Positions 1 through 7,535 of a DNA stretch of 12,354 bases are shown here, piece after piece. A model generated the notes under the pieces. That model saw nothing but the letters and a program-made list of their open reading frames with translations. It did no database searches and was not told the origin of the DNA. Where the stretch lies: NCBI GenBank assembly GCA_004554255.1, contig SFNC01000057.1:1-12354 (forward strand). The letters are read 5' to 3'. The first letter of the stretch is position 1; the number at the start of each line of letters is the position of its first letter. Position numbers and translations under genes: made by a program. The stretch is from Bacteroidales bacterium. GTDB lineage: Bacteria > Bacteroidota > Bacteroidia > Bacteroidales > Muribaculaceae.

Positions 1-240
1 ATATTGATGTTGTGCTGTTGCTTTTTACTGAAAGCTGCTACTAACGACTCATAAATCTACCCTTAATCGTGTATTGGATGATAGTTGCGGATTTTAGGTA
101 TACATACAATCCGTGAGATTGCACTTGATTTAACAATCATTAACATTGTAAAAACGGTGTTGTTTTACCATTTGTTCCTAAAATAAATTGTGACGGCCGC
201 GAGAAAAGCCGGCGTGTAACAGCCGGCGAGTATATACATA
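1..240. other. Intergenic stretch, no gene recognised
   Basis: This stretch is AT-rich and contains no convincing ORF, no tRNA, and no TAnnTTTG promoter box on either strand. The only structure seen is a short GC hairpin at 208-227, where GCCGGC is repeated around an 8-nt spacer. Read on the minus strand it is followed by TTTTC, so it could be a weak second terminator behind the strong one at 243-286. The gene to the left lies outside the window. Confidence 0.5.
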
Positions 241-242
241 TC

Positions 243-286
243 AAAAAGGGAGGCCCTTCTGAAGCTTGACTTCATAAGGGCCTCCC
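243..286 (-). terminator. Rho-independent terminator of the GH30 gene
   Basis: An 11-bp perfect stem (248-258 with 276-286, GGGAGGCCCTT paired with its complement) is extended by an inner TGAAG/CTTCA pairing. On the minus strand the stem is followed directly by TTTTT (247-243). It lies about 30 bp downstream of the GH30 stop codon, so it most likely ends that transcript. The opposite strand has no T-run after the stem. Confidence 0.85.
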
Positions 287-317
287 GGGAATTCCTGTTA
301 TTAATTTTTAACTGCAG

Positions 318-3300
318 TTATTTAACGGAGATTTTTCGGGTGACGGGGCCATTGTCGGTGCGGATTATCGTCAGCAGATAGGTTCCTTTGGGCAAGTGTC
401 CCGTGGAAACAGTACCGTTGTCGCTTCCGGCAACAGTCGCGCCTGCAACAGAGTGCAATACAAGCTCTTTTATTCCGTTGCCGGTAACGTGGATTGCATC
501 CGGTAAAACAGTGACGGTCAGCTCGTTGTCGCCGACTAAATCCGATGCGGAAGTTGTGGCGTTGGCGGTAATTCCGATATTCTCGTTATTCGGTTTGCCG
601 TCAGTTTTAATCCATATTTGAGCCGAGGCCTGTCCGGGCTGTTCGGGAGTGAAAGTCACTGTGAATGAGTCGTTGACGTCTGCAAGAGCGGGTACGGCAT
701 GAGGCATGCGGCGAGCAACTCTGCCCGAGGCATAATACATTGCTCCGGGGATAAAGTCTACGTCATCGGTGAACGTAGCCTTGTCGCCTTCGCTGAAGCG
801 TATTTTCAGGTCGTCGCGGGTTACGGGATAGTCGAATTTAAATATTCCGTTGCCGCTGTCGGTCATGGCAACATAATCATTTCCGCCAAGCAGGTTTGCA
901 TCGGGATTTGCGGGGTCGAAAAGGAAAACGTAGACATTGTCCCATCCGGCTCTTGAATTATTGAACGAGATGGTGTTGTAAGCCTTTGAGCCCCAGGGCA
1001 GATTAACCGAGAACAGGCGCCAGTCGGCATCCCATGTGCCGGCGTAAATCTTGCCGATGAGGCCCTGTGCGTTGATACTGAAGGTGTTGGTGACGGGATT
1101 GTCGGAGTCTGTAGCGAACATAGTGTTACCCGAAACCGTAATTGTGGGTTCGGCATACGAGTCTCCGTGAACGTCCACATATCCGGTGCGCGCGCCGTTG
1201 AGGCTGGCGGCAACCCATGCCCAGTGCGAGCCGGGGACCGTCGGGGTGTAACGTACCGTAACAGTGTTGTTCTGTCCTTTTTCAATGGAGAACTGTCGGG
1301 CGCTTACGCCATCGTCGTCATGTATGCTGAGGTTGAAGTCTTCGGCATCATGAGATGTGGTGACTGTAAAGCTGTTGGCATGCTCCTCGCCGACTTTGGC
1401 GCGGAAAACTTCGTCATGTCTGTCAAAACTGATAAGGTTCTCGCGTATTCCGTCGGGCTGGCGTACCAGCAGGAAGTGACGGTGGGTGTCGCCGGGATAA
1501 TAGCTGTCGTCCCACTGGCCTACGCGCGTGCCGGCTGTAAACGCTTTATTGTCCAGGTCAAGGACTTTATTGCCAACGCCGGTGTCGATGGTGTTGTAAA
1601 CTCCGTCAATATAACGGACGTGGAACCATTGCATTTCCTGTCCGTCCACGGGGGTGGCCTCCAGGAAATATGAGCCGTCCCGTTTGGCCATGAGGTACAT
1701 GCCGTTTCCGTTGCTGAACGAGAACGTGTTATCGTCGTGCGCATGGGCGGTCCAGGCCTGTCCCGGGTCGTTGCTGACAGGCTGTATATCCACATTTGCG
1801 CCACCGTAATTAATGGCCATATTCTCGGCGTTACGTGGTATAATCCAATAGGTTGCGCCATCTTCAACACCGGCGGAATGTTTAACGCCCGACACGTCTA
1901 TGGTGATGGTTGTAAGGCTGTGCGGCGGCAGATTTGCCATAAGCGAGCCGTCGTTTACCACGGGAGCTTCCACTGTGGCGAAGTTCTCGGTGGCCGAAGT
2001 GCGAGTGGCTGAAGTCACGTTGTTTGAAACCCATCCGAACTGGGTGAGGTCAATCCAGTGTCTTTCAGGCCGCTTCGTGGCGTTGAGGAGCACTAACTTG
2101 AGCGTTTTGCCATCGGCACTGAGAGCAGCGAGGCTCTGTTCGTTCAGGGATGTTATCAGACGGTCGCCGGGGCGTATTGCCGTCATAATCTGTTTGTACA
2201 GGAAGTAGCGTTTCAGGCGTTTGTAGTACTGCGAGCCGTCGTAGAACTCGGCGCCGACACATCCCCATCCGTGCTCGTTGTTTTCGCCGCCGAACGAGTC
2301 TACAAACTGCCATTCCACCCATGCGATGGACAGAATGTATCGCAGGTCATCGAAAATATTCTGCATTAAGGCAACGTCATCGGCATTGCTTTCAGAACCA
2401 TAGCATACCTCGCTCATCCACATGCGCGGGCCGTATGCGCGGGCAAGGCCGCCCATCTGTGTGCGCGAAAGCCTGTCGGCCGAGTAAGTGTGCGTGTTCC
2501 ATTGCCACACCTTGCTGTCCAGGCCGGCATCATGGAACTGGTCAAGATTTAATTTAGCCTCGGCGATACCGCTCTGCTCGGACATGGAGATTTTTGTGTT
2601 GAGGCCGGATTCTGCAAGAATGGGCTCCAGGACTTTCAGGTAGTCCTGCAGGCTCTGGTCGGTGAATCGGCAGCCTTCCTGTCCGCCCTTGTAATGCCAC
2701 CAGCCGCGGGGCTCGTTTATCGGCGAAAGGGTACGGAATTCTATGCCGTAAGTGTCTCTTATGTGCTTCATTACGTTAATCATGTACCAGCAATGGTGCT
2801 TGTACATGTCCGGGTCAAGGTTCTCGGCCGGGCCGCCGTCCCAACCGCTATACCTGTCGCCACCGGCTGCGCATTGCGATTTGGTCATGAACCACGGAGC
2901 CGAATTGGAGAAGGCCTCGAAAATCGCATCGGGGCATTTTTCGTGTATTTTGCGCAGGATTTTTATCTGTGCGGCATCGGCATTCCAGTTGTAACGGTTG
3001 GCTATATAATCGTCCCAGTTGGTTACAAAGCCCTCCATCTCGGCGCGCAGGCCCTTGGGGTACGAGTCTGTATTGGCCATGTGGTGGTCGGTGCAGTTGT
3101 CGCCGCCGGGAATATTGTAGCGGAAAATGCGCACGCCCAGGTCGTTGACAAGCCATGATACCATCTCGTCAATTTTTTTGTCGTCCCATTTGCCGATAAC
3201 ATTGGCCCACCAGCAAAGGGTGAAACCCCAGCCCTCGAATTCCTGACGGACGTTGGCGGGGCTTACTGCATAGCGAATATTCTGCATGGGAGGAGCTACA

Positions 3301-3746
3301 GACGGGTCTGTGGCGATATACCAAAGATCTAAGGCGCGGTTGCCGCTTTTGTCACTGTAGACATTTGCTCCGGCATCGGTACCGTCGGGGCCGAGGTATT
3401 TGCCGTTCTCCACGCATTTTATCTTGAGGAAGTCGTAGTCCTGCTCAAAGGTGAAACGGGAGGCATCCCCCCGGTCGCTGTCGGCGTAAACCAGAGACCA
3501 GTCGCCGCTTTTGGACAGGTATTTCCCGTCGCAGGTAATGGTGTACACACCGTTTCCCACATTGTTGAACGACATTTTCTGAGGATTGTCGGCACTCCGC
3601 AGCGCGGCGTTGTTCCAGCTGTTATAGCCGATATGCAGTCCGCAGACATTCATCAGATAACCTGAGGCGGGAATGTCGGCGCCAAAAGCCGTAATGGCGC
3701 AAAAGAGAGAGATAAACGAAGCAAAAATGTACTTTAACATATTCAT
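318..3746 (-). CDS. Secreted multidomain GH30 glycoside hydrolase with T9SS tail
   Basis: The product is 1142 aa. A signal peptide covers residues 1-23, with cleavage after AFGA. Residues ~28-147 look like a first beta-trefoil/ricin-like domain. Residues ~160-520 form a GH30-type barrel with the signature EGWGFTLCWWAN (171-182). The family's acid/base is Glu345 in SPINEP and its nucleophile is Glu446 in WMSEVCYGSE. A GH30 beta-sandwich follows to ~620, then a second ricin-like trefoil (~627-763), Ig-like segments with a possible carbohydrate-binding insert (~770-1065), and a C-terminal T9SS-type sorting domain (~1069-1142, LPKGTYLLTI near the end). The barrel most resembles the endo-beta-1,6-galactanase branch (Pfam Glyco_hydr_30_2), so a side-chain galactan is a plausible substrate, but this is inferred. 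The protein is far longer than typical GH30 enzymes of about 450-500 aa because of the added modules. The gene starts 13 bp after the DUF3109 stop with no convincing promoter between, so co-transcription is likely. Met3 is a possible alternative start. Confidence 0.82.
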   Translation of the reverse strand: MNMLKYIFASFISLFCAITAFGADIPASGYLMNVCGLHIGYNSWNNAALRSADNPQKMSFNNVGNGVYTITCDGKYLSKSGDWSLVYADSDRGDASRFTFEQDYDFLKIKCVENGKYLGPDGTDAGANVYSDKSGNRALDLWYIATDPSVAPPMQNIRYAVSPANVRQEFEGWGFTLCWWANVIGKWDDKKIDEMVSWLVNDLGVRIFRYNIPGGDNCTDHHMANTDSYPKGLRAEMEGFVTNWDDYIANRYNWNADAAQIKILRKIHEKCPDAIFEAFSNSAPWFMTKSQCAAGGDRYSGWDGGPAENLDPDMYKHHCWYMINVMKHIRDTYGIEFRTLSPINEPRGWWHYKGGQEGCRFTDQSLQDYLKVLEPILAESGLNTKISMSEQSGIAEAKLNLDQFHDAGLDSKVWQWNTHTYSADRLSRTQMGGLARAYGPRMWMSEVCYGSESNADDVALMQNIFDDLRYILSIAWVEWQFVDSFGGENNEHGWGCVGAEFYDGSQYYKRLKRYFLYKQIMTAIRPGDRLITSLNEQSLAALSADGKTLKLVLLNATKRPERHWIDLTQFGWVSNNVTSATRTSATENFATVEAPVVNDGSLMANLPPHSLTTITIDVSGVKHSAGVEDGATYWIIPRNAENMAINYGGANVDIQPVSNDPGQAWTAHAHDDNTFSFSNGNGMYLMAKRDGSYFLEATPVDGQEMQWFHVRYIDGVYNTIDTGVGNKVLDLDNKAFTAGTRVGQWDDSYYPGDTHRHFLLVRQPDGIRENLISFDRHDEVFRAKVGEEHANSFTVTTSHDAEDFNLSIHDDDGVSARQFSIEKGQNNTVTVRYTPTVPGSHWAWVAASLNGARTGYVDVHGDSYAEPTITVSGNTMFATDSDNPVTNTFSINAQGLIGKIYAGTWDADWRLFSVNLPWGSKAYNTISFNNSRAGWDNVYVFLFDPANPDANLLGGNDYVAMTDSGNGIFKFDYPVTRDDLKIRFSEGDKATFTDDVDFIPGAMYYASGRVARRMPHAVPALADVNDSFTVTFTPEQPGQASAQIWIKTDGKPNNENIGITANATTSASDLVGDNELTVTVLPDAIHVTGNGIKELVLHSVAGATVAGSDNGTVSTGHLPKGTYLLTIIRTDNGPVTRKISVK

Positions 3747-3759
3747 TTTTAAGATATGG

Positions 3760-4347
3760 TTAGTCTTTAGTAGGGTATTGTTTAAGGTATTCTTCGGCGA
3801 CTAAGCAAAGTTCGTCGTACCATTCCTGTCCGAAGCGGGCAACCAGTGGTTCGCGCAGGAATTTGTATGCGCGGAGCCCCAGTTTGCGGCCGAGGACTTC
3901 GGCCGGTTTGCATATCTTCCAGCGATGGAAGTTTACGGCAGTGAACCCGTCGTATTCCTTCAGCCTCACCGGGTACAGGTGGCACGACTGAGGCTTGAGG
4001 AAGCCGGAGCGGCCTTCGCGACAGGCTTTTTCCAGCGCACATATACATTTTCCATCCGCGTCATAGCAGGAAAAAGCACAGTTGGCGCCATGTATTATGG
4101 TGGTTACCAGGTCTCCTTCTTCGTCGGTGTATGCAACGCCATCATCATGTATGGCTTGCCTTGCCCCGGGGAGCAGGTCGGCCTCGATCGCCGGCAGCGC
4201 CTTTTCAATCTCGGCGCACTCTTCCTCGGTAACCGGAGCTCCGGCGTCACCTTCAATACAGCAGGCGCCCTTGCACGCCTCCAGGTCGCAACAGAAATAA
4301 CGTTCAATGAGGTCAAGCGATACAAGGGTATTCCTAATTTCTATCAT
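3760..4347 (-). CDS. DUF3109 family cysteine-rich protein
   Basis: This 195-aa protein has no signal peptide and is presumably cytoplasmic. It has 14 cysteines in clusters: C19, C20, C25, C29 and C30 (CCDLEACKGACC), C44, then C90, C94, C101, C103, C109 and C122 (ending SCHLYPVR), plus C146 and C181. The pattern and length match the DUF3109 family of Bacteroidetes, which resembles the YkgJ-type cysteine-cluster proteins thought to bind zinc or an Fe-S centre. No biochemical role is established that I can name. The ATG at 4347 is chosen because a clear promoter ends about 24 bp upstream. The gene lies 54 bp after the DUF5103 stop and 13 bp before the GH30 start. Confidence 0.85.
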   Translation of the reverse strand: MIEIRNTLVSLDLIERYFCCDLEACKGACCIEGDAGAPVTEEECAEIEKALPAIEADLLPGARQAIHDDGVAYTDEEGDLVTTIIHGANCAFSCYDADGKCICALEKACREGRSGFLKPQSCHLYPVRLKEYDGFTAVNFHRWKICKPAEVLGRKLGLRAYKFLREPLVARFGQEWYDELCLVAEEYLKQYPTKD

Positions 4348-4370
4348 TTCTAAAAAACTTTATGGTCATG

Positions 4371-4402
4371 CAAAGGTAATGAAACTTGACAAGATATGCA
4401 AT
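4371..4402 (-). promoter_or_regulatory. Promoter of the DUF3109 gene
   Basis: On the minus strand there is a perfect Bacteroidetes -7 box, TACCTTTG (4378-4371). It is preceded after exactly 20 bp by ATTG (4402-4399), which matches 3 of 4 bases of the TTTG -33 box. The expected transcript start is near 4364, about 17 nt before the ATG at 4347. The -33 element overlaps the TAA stop codon of the DUF5103 gene, so DUF3109 (and probably GH30) can be expressed separately from ung-DUF5103. Confidence 0.7.
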
Positions 4403-5676
4403 TACCATGTGGCGACGTCGCGAACGGCGACGAGGCGGTCGGCGCGTTCATTGTGGCGACGCGCGTAAACGTAAACGCGGTAACGGTTGCGGGTCTCGTA
4501 TTTATCGCCTTCTATAACATCGGTGCGGCCACGCTCGGCCCCCGGTGTAAGTGCCAGGTACTGATAAGAATACGCACCCTGTTTAAGCAGCATGGCATGC
4601 TCGTAGCGGCCGGTGGAGCGGTTGAAGACCATGCGTGCTTCGGGCGAAAACCGCCGTTGCACAAAATCACCGTCGATGAAAAAATCCATGCCGGGAGTCT
4701 CGGGATAGTTGAGGGTGAAATGGGTGACCACATAGTCGGCTTCGGTGTCGGAGTTGTCAGAATTGTATTCGCGGACAACGTAGCTGCCGGAAAGAGTCTC
4801 GTCGTAATGATAGCTTTCGCCTGCGCGCGACTCATCGGCCTCAAGAACGGCATGATAATACGGGCCTTTCCATACCACACTCTCCACTCCGGCGCCCGGG
4901 TAGGTGTTGGATACGTTCTCAAACCGGCGGTATTCGTTTCCGGCCTTGAAAATCAGCGGTTGCAGGTGCTCGTATATAAGCCGTTTGCCGCTGACGCGCA
5001 GGGGCTTGGTGAGTGTTACTGAATTGTCGGTGCGTCCGTTTTGTGTAATAACCAGTTTCACTTCATTGAACAGGTCGTCCACATCGGCCTGTGATACATC
5101 CACCTCCAGCGCCAGCTGCTGGTGCTCGCGGTTTACGTCAACATCCGTGCGGGACGTCACCGAGGCCGCAACGGCCGCCGACTGGTCGGAGACCACAAAC
5201 CGGCACTGCGCCCATATCTCGTCGGGATTTCCCTCTGGATAAATCTTGAGCAGATAATTTCCCGAGCGAGTTATGCTAACGTCCTGATTAGGCAGCGTGA
5301 GGGTGTAATGTACATAGTGCACATTTGTGCCTTGCGAGAACTGATAATCGTCTATCGTGCCTTCATTGAAACCGTCAAGGTATTCGATATATGCGAGTTG
5401 CGAGGGCTGCCAGTCGGCATTGCAGTGAATCAGCTCGTAGCGCAGATAGTCGCGGTCCTCGTTAAGCACGTCAAAGACCACACGAATCATGTCGTCGCTG
5501 TTCAGGACCATCAGCGCTTCGCCCGGCATCGAGTATGGCAAGGCGGCATTGCGCACCTGCAGGGACCTCAGCCGCTCGTTCAGTATCGCCGTGCCGGTGT
5601 CGGTACGCGGCGCGCAAACAGCAGTTATCGCTATGGCTATATATATTAATGTGTATAATGATCGTAACATAGGCAT
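4402..5676 (-). CDS. DUF5103 protein, type IX secretion plug-like
   Basis: This 424-aa protein has an N-terminal hydrophobic segment (residues ~4-22) that is likely a signal peptide. The N-terminal half carries the DUF5103 pattern: YELIHCNADW (80-89), IEYLDGFNEG (97-106), the YVHYTLTLPN segment (121-130) and SGNYLLKIYP (138-147). Members are annotated as type IX secretion system plug domain proteins. A homologue in Flavobacterium johnsoniae seals the periplasmic side of the SprA translocon when no substrate is engaged. That role fits the T9SS-tailed proteins in this window, though no other T9SS component is present here. The start lies 3 bp after the ung stop, and Met3 is an alternative start. 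Cys21 might suggest a lipoprotein, but TAVC is a poor lipobox. Confidence 0.85.
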   Translation of the reverse strand: MPMLRSLYTLIYIAIAITAVCAPRTDTGTAILNERLRSLQVRNAALPYSMPGEALMVLNSDDMIRVVFDVLNEDRDYLRYELIHCNADWQPSQLAYIEYLDGFNEGTIDDYQFSQGTNVHYVHYTLTLPNQDVSITRSGNYLLKIYPEGNPDEIWAQCRFVVSDQSAAVAASVTSRTDVDVNREHQQLALEVDVSQADVDDLFNEVKLVITQNGRTDNSVTLTKPLRVSGKRLIYEHLQPLIFKAGNEYRRFENVSNTYPGAGVESVVWKGPYYHAVLEADESRAGESYHYDETLSGSYVVREYNSDNSDTEADYVVTHFTLNYPETPGMDFFIDGDFVQRRFSPEARMVFNRSTGRYEHAMLLKQGAYSYQYLALTPGAERGRTDVIEGDKYETRNRYRVYVYARRHNERADRLVAVRDVATW

Positions 5677-5679
5677 GAT

Positions 5680-6342
5680 TTACCAGATAATCGGGGATTG
5701 GCCGTGGTCGGTCAGCCATTGGTTGGCGCGGCTGAAGTGATGGTTGCCGAAGAAACCGCGGTAGGCCGAAAGCGGCGAGGGGTGGGGAGAAGTGAGGACA
5801 AGGTGCCTTGACTGGTCTATCAGCGCTTTTTTGCTGATGGCAAAGCTGCCCCACAGCAGGAATACAAGAGAGTCGCGGCACTCGCTGAGGCGCCTTATCG
5901 CGGTGTCTGTGAATCTTTCCCATCCGTGACCCTGGTGCGAGCCGGCCCGGTGTGCCTGAACGGTGAGTGTGGCGTTGAGCAGCAATACTCCCTGGCGCGC
6001 CCATCGCTCCAGGTTGCCCGGTGCATCGGCGGGTGCGCCGGTGTCGTCACTGACCTCGCGAAGGATATTTACCAGCGACGGTGGCTTGGCTACGCCGTCG
6101 GCCACGCTGAAGCACAGGCCGTTGGCCTGTCCGTAGTCGTGATAGGGGTCCTGCCCGAGTATCACTACCTTGACTTTATCAAAGGGGCACGCGTCAAAGG
6201 CGGCAAAGATTCGGCCTGCCGGAGGAAAACACTGCGCGCCGGAGTATTCCCGGCGGACAAAATCGGCAAGCGCGACAAAATAGGGCTGTTCCCATTCACT
6301 CGCAAGCGCCTTTTTCCAACTGTCTTCTATTCGTATCTGCAT
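5680..6342 (-). CDS. ung: Uracil-DNA glycosylase, family 1
   Basis: This 220-aa enzyme removes uracil from DNA as the first step of base excision repair in the cytoplasm. Family 1 motifs are intact: the water-activating loop GQDPYH with catalytic Asp65 (63-68), Phe78 in GLCFSV, Asn123 in LLNATLTV for uracil recognition, LLWGSFA (162-168), and the minor-groove loop HPSPLSA with His187 (187-193). The length is normal (E. coli Ung has 229 aa). A reading starting at TTG 6366 is possible in frame, but that codon lies inside the promoter -7 box, so the ATG at 6342 (MQIRIEDSW) is the supported start. It is coupled to the DUF5103 gene by a 3-bp gap, so the two form an operon. Confidence 0.96.
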   Translation of the reverse strand: MQIRIEDSWKKALASEWEQPYFVALADFVRREYSGAQCFPPAGRIFAAFDACPFDKVKVVILGQDPYHDYGQANGLCFSVADGVAKPPSLVNILREVSDDTGAPADAPGNLERWARQGVLLLNATLTVQAHRAGSHQGHGWERFTDTAIRRLSECRDSLVFLLWGSFAISKKALIDQSRHLVLTSPHPSPLSAYRGFFGNHHFSRANQWLTDHGQSPIIW

Positions 6343-6359
6343 AGCTCGGAATATCTTTG

Positions 6360-6391
6360 TTTGCAAAGGTACAAATAATATTGTAACTTTA
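6360..6391 (+). promoter_or_regulatory. Divergent promoter before the interrupted small ORF
   Basis: TTTG at 6360-6363, 20 bp, then TAACTTTA at 6384-6391, which is one base away from the TAnnTTTG consensus. The predicted start near 6398 gives a leader of about 16 nt to the ATG at 6414. The block 6356-6391 matches the tRNA promoter block 6701-6736 at 31 of 36 positions. Confidence 0.5.
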
Positions 6392-6396
6392 CGAAA
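6364..6396 (-). promoter_or_regulatory. Promoter of ung-DUF5103
   Basis: On the minus strand there is a perfect TAnnTTTG box (TACCTTTG, 6371-6364). The -33 region is weak: TTTC at 21 bp spacing or TTCG at 20 bp. The predicted transcript start near 6357 gives a leader of about 15 nt before the ATG at 6342. The box overlaps the TTTG -33 element of the divergent plus-strand promoter, so the two promoters share DNA and may compete for polymerase. Confidence 0.6.
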
Positions 6397-6413
6397 AAGT
6401 TATCTAATAGTAC

Positions 6414-6668
6414 ATGAAAATGAAAAGAATTCTGTTTGTATTGTGTCTGTTTTTTACAGTCTGCAGTATGGCTACTGCGATGAAACGGTATTGACTCTAC
6501 GCCGGGCTCCGGGCGGAGCGTATGGCTATGTGGGCAAGGCATACTGCCGGGCTGAAAAGACTGTTGCGTAGCGCGCAGAACGAAATGCGCAAGATACGCC
6601 TGGAGGCTTCTCGTGCCGGTGTGCGCCTGAATCAGTCAAACTATGAGTCGGTTCATGTAAGCTACTGA
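6414..6668 (+). pseudogene. Small secreted-type ORF interrupted by in-frame TGA
   Basis: From ATG 6414 the frame encodes 26 residues, starting MKMKRILFVLCLFFTVCSMA, with the shape of a signal peptide. It then meets TGA at 6492-6494. The same frame stays open for another 57 codons to TGA 6666-6668 and reads as a basic, helix-prone segment (KRLLRSAQNEMRKIRLEASR) with codon use like the neighbouring genes (CTG, CGC, GTG). Either this is one gene of about 83 codons with a nonsense mutation, or a 26-aa peptide followed by a separate ORF starting at ATG 6522 (48 aa). I recognise no family. A promoter lies just upstream. The open downstream frame could also be chance in GC-rich DNA. Confidence 0.35.
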
Positions 6669-6704
6669 ACTCCGGATAAAAGACAACAGCGCAATAAGAT
6701 TTTG

Positions 6705-6736
6705 TTTGCAAAGTTTCAAATAAAATCGTAACTTTG
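6705..6736 (+). promoter_or_regulatory. Promoter of tRNA-Arg and probably downstream genes
   Basis: TTTG at 6705-6708 and a perfect TAACTTTG (TAnnTTTG) at 6729-6736, with a 20-bp spacer. The expected start near 6742 is about 11 nt before the tRNA 5' end. No other box of this quality is seen before the secreted protein gene or susB, so this promoter may drive all three. Confidence 0.75.
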
Positions 6737-6752
6737 CACTCAAATATCTGTC

Positions 6753-6824
6753 GCACCCGTAGTTTAATGGATAGAATTACGGATTCCGGTTCCGTCGGTT
6801 GGGGTTCGATTCCCCACGGGTGTA
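6753..6824 (+). tRNA. tRNA-Arg (anticodon CCG)
   Basis: The cloverleaf is complete. The 7-bp acceptor (GCACCCG with CGGGTGT, ending in a G-U pair) spans 6753-6759 and 6817-6823, with discriminator A at 6824. The anticodon stem ACGGA/TCCGT encloses loop TTCCGGT, giving anticodon CCG, which reads the Arg codon CGG. The T arm is TGGGG-TTCGATT-CCCCA. CCA is not encoded and must be added after transcription. A run of 7 T (6828-6834) follows without a separate hairpin. Confidence 0.96.
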
Positions 6825-6858
6825 CTATTTTTTTCAAGAGGAAAATCAACAATAAACC

Positions 6859-7515
6859 ATGAAACACTCCCTGCTGACCATTATTGCTATTTTTACAGTG
6901 TGCCTTGGCGCACAAGGTTCCACCGTACGCGGTTTTTTCAACTGGTCTGACCCGGGATCTCTGTCGCCGGCTTTCCCTGCTCCCAATGCAGATAACCGCT
7001 ATGGCGAGTATATCAGCAATGTCACTTTCAGCGATAACGGCGTGACTGTCATGGTTAACGACGACGATGTAAAGGAAAAGAGCCAGTGCGCACGTTTCCT
7101 GTACGGATACCTCACTCAGGCCGTGGAGATGCGCGCATACCATAACAGCGACATAATCATCACCGCCCCGGAGGGAATGGTGGTGAAGCGCGTGCAGTTT
7201 ACCGGCGCCAAGGCCGATGCCAACTACCTTACTCCTTACGATGAAAACTCGGCTTTCAACGGCCAGGAATGGTCCACGGAACAGCCTGTCCGCGAGGTAA
7301 AATTCTATGTGGAAGCTACCATCAACTGCAATTCCATCACGGTTATATGTACCGAAGCTGCCGGTGTTGAAGACATCGTGGCCGATGCTGACGCGGAGGC
7401 TGCCACAGTGTGGTATACTCTATCGGGAATTGCCATGAATGAAAAACCGTCCACCCCCGGTGTGTATGTGCGCCGTCAGGGGGCGAAAGTATCCAAGGTG
7501 GTAATTAAAGATTAA
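6859..7515 (+). CDS. Secreted protein with T9SS-like C-terminal tail, unknown function
   Basis: The product is 218 aa. A signal peptide covers residues 1 to ~20 (hydrophobic core LLTIIAIFTVCLGAQG). Residues ~21-165 form a beta-rich domain containing IIITAPEGMVVKRVQF (99-114) and a late VREVKFYVEATINCNSITVI segment, which is reminiscent of small carbohydrate-binding or discoidin-like beta-sandwiches in Bacteroidales secreted proteins, but I cannot name a family. Residues ~168-218 (GVEDI, then VWYTLSGIAM and PGVYVRRQGAKVSKVVI) look like the short sorting/anchoring tail common in Prevotella and Muribaculaceae secreted proteins. The gene starts 34 nt after the tRNA and ends 20 bp before susB, so it is likely co-transcribed with both. 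A surface role linked to glucan use is only a guess from context. Confidence 0.7.
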   Translation: MKHSLLTIIAIFTVCLGAQGSTVRGFFNWSDPGSLSPAFPAPNADNRYGEYISNVTFSDNGVTVMVNDDDVKEKSQCARFLYGYLTQAVEMRAYHNSDIIITAPEGMVVKRVQFTGAKADANYLTPYDENSAFNGQEWSTEQPVREVKFYVEATINCNSITVICTEAAGVEDIVADADAEAATVWYTLSGIAMNEKPSTPGVYVRRQGAKVSKVVIKD

Positions 7516-7535
7516 TAAATATAAACATTATATAT

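Noticed and set aside
6492..6520. Selenocysteine reading of TGA 6492 with the GCTCC/GGAGC hairpin as SECIS
   Set aside because: The stem is only 5 bp with loop GGGC, which does not fit the bacterial SECIS apical loop, and the ORF resembles no selenoprotein.
6526..7143. Minus-strand ORF of 205 codons across the tRNA and the secreted-protein gene
   Set aside because: It runs antisense through tRNA-Arg, giving the well-known spurious phrase WGIEPQPTEPESVI, and through a better-supported plus-strand gene. It has no promoter or family features.
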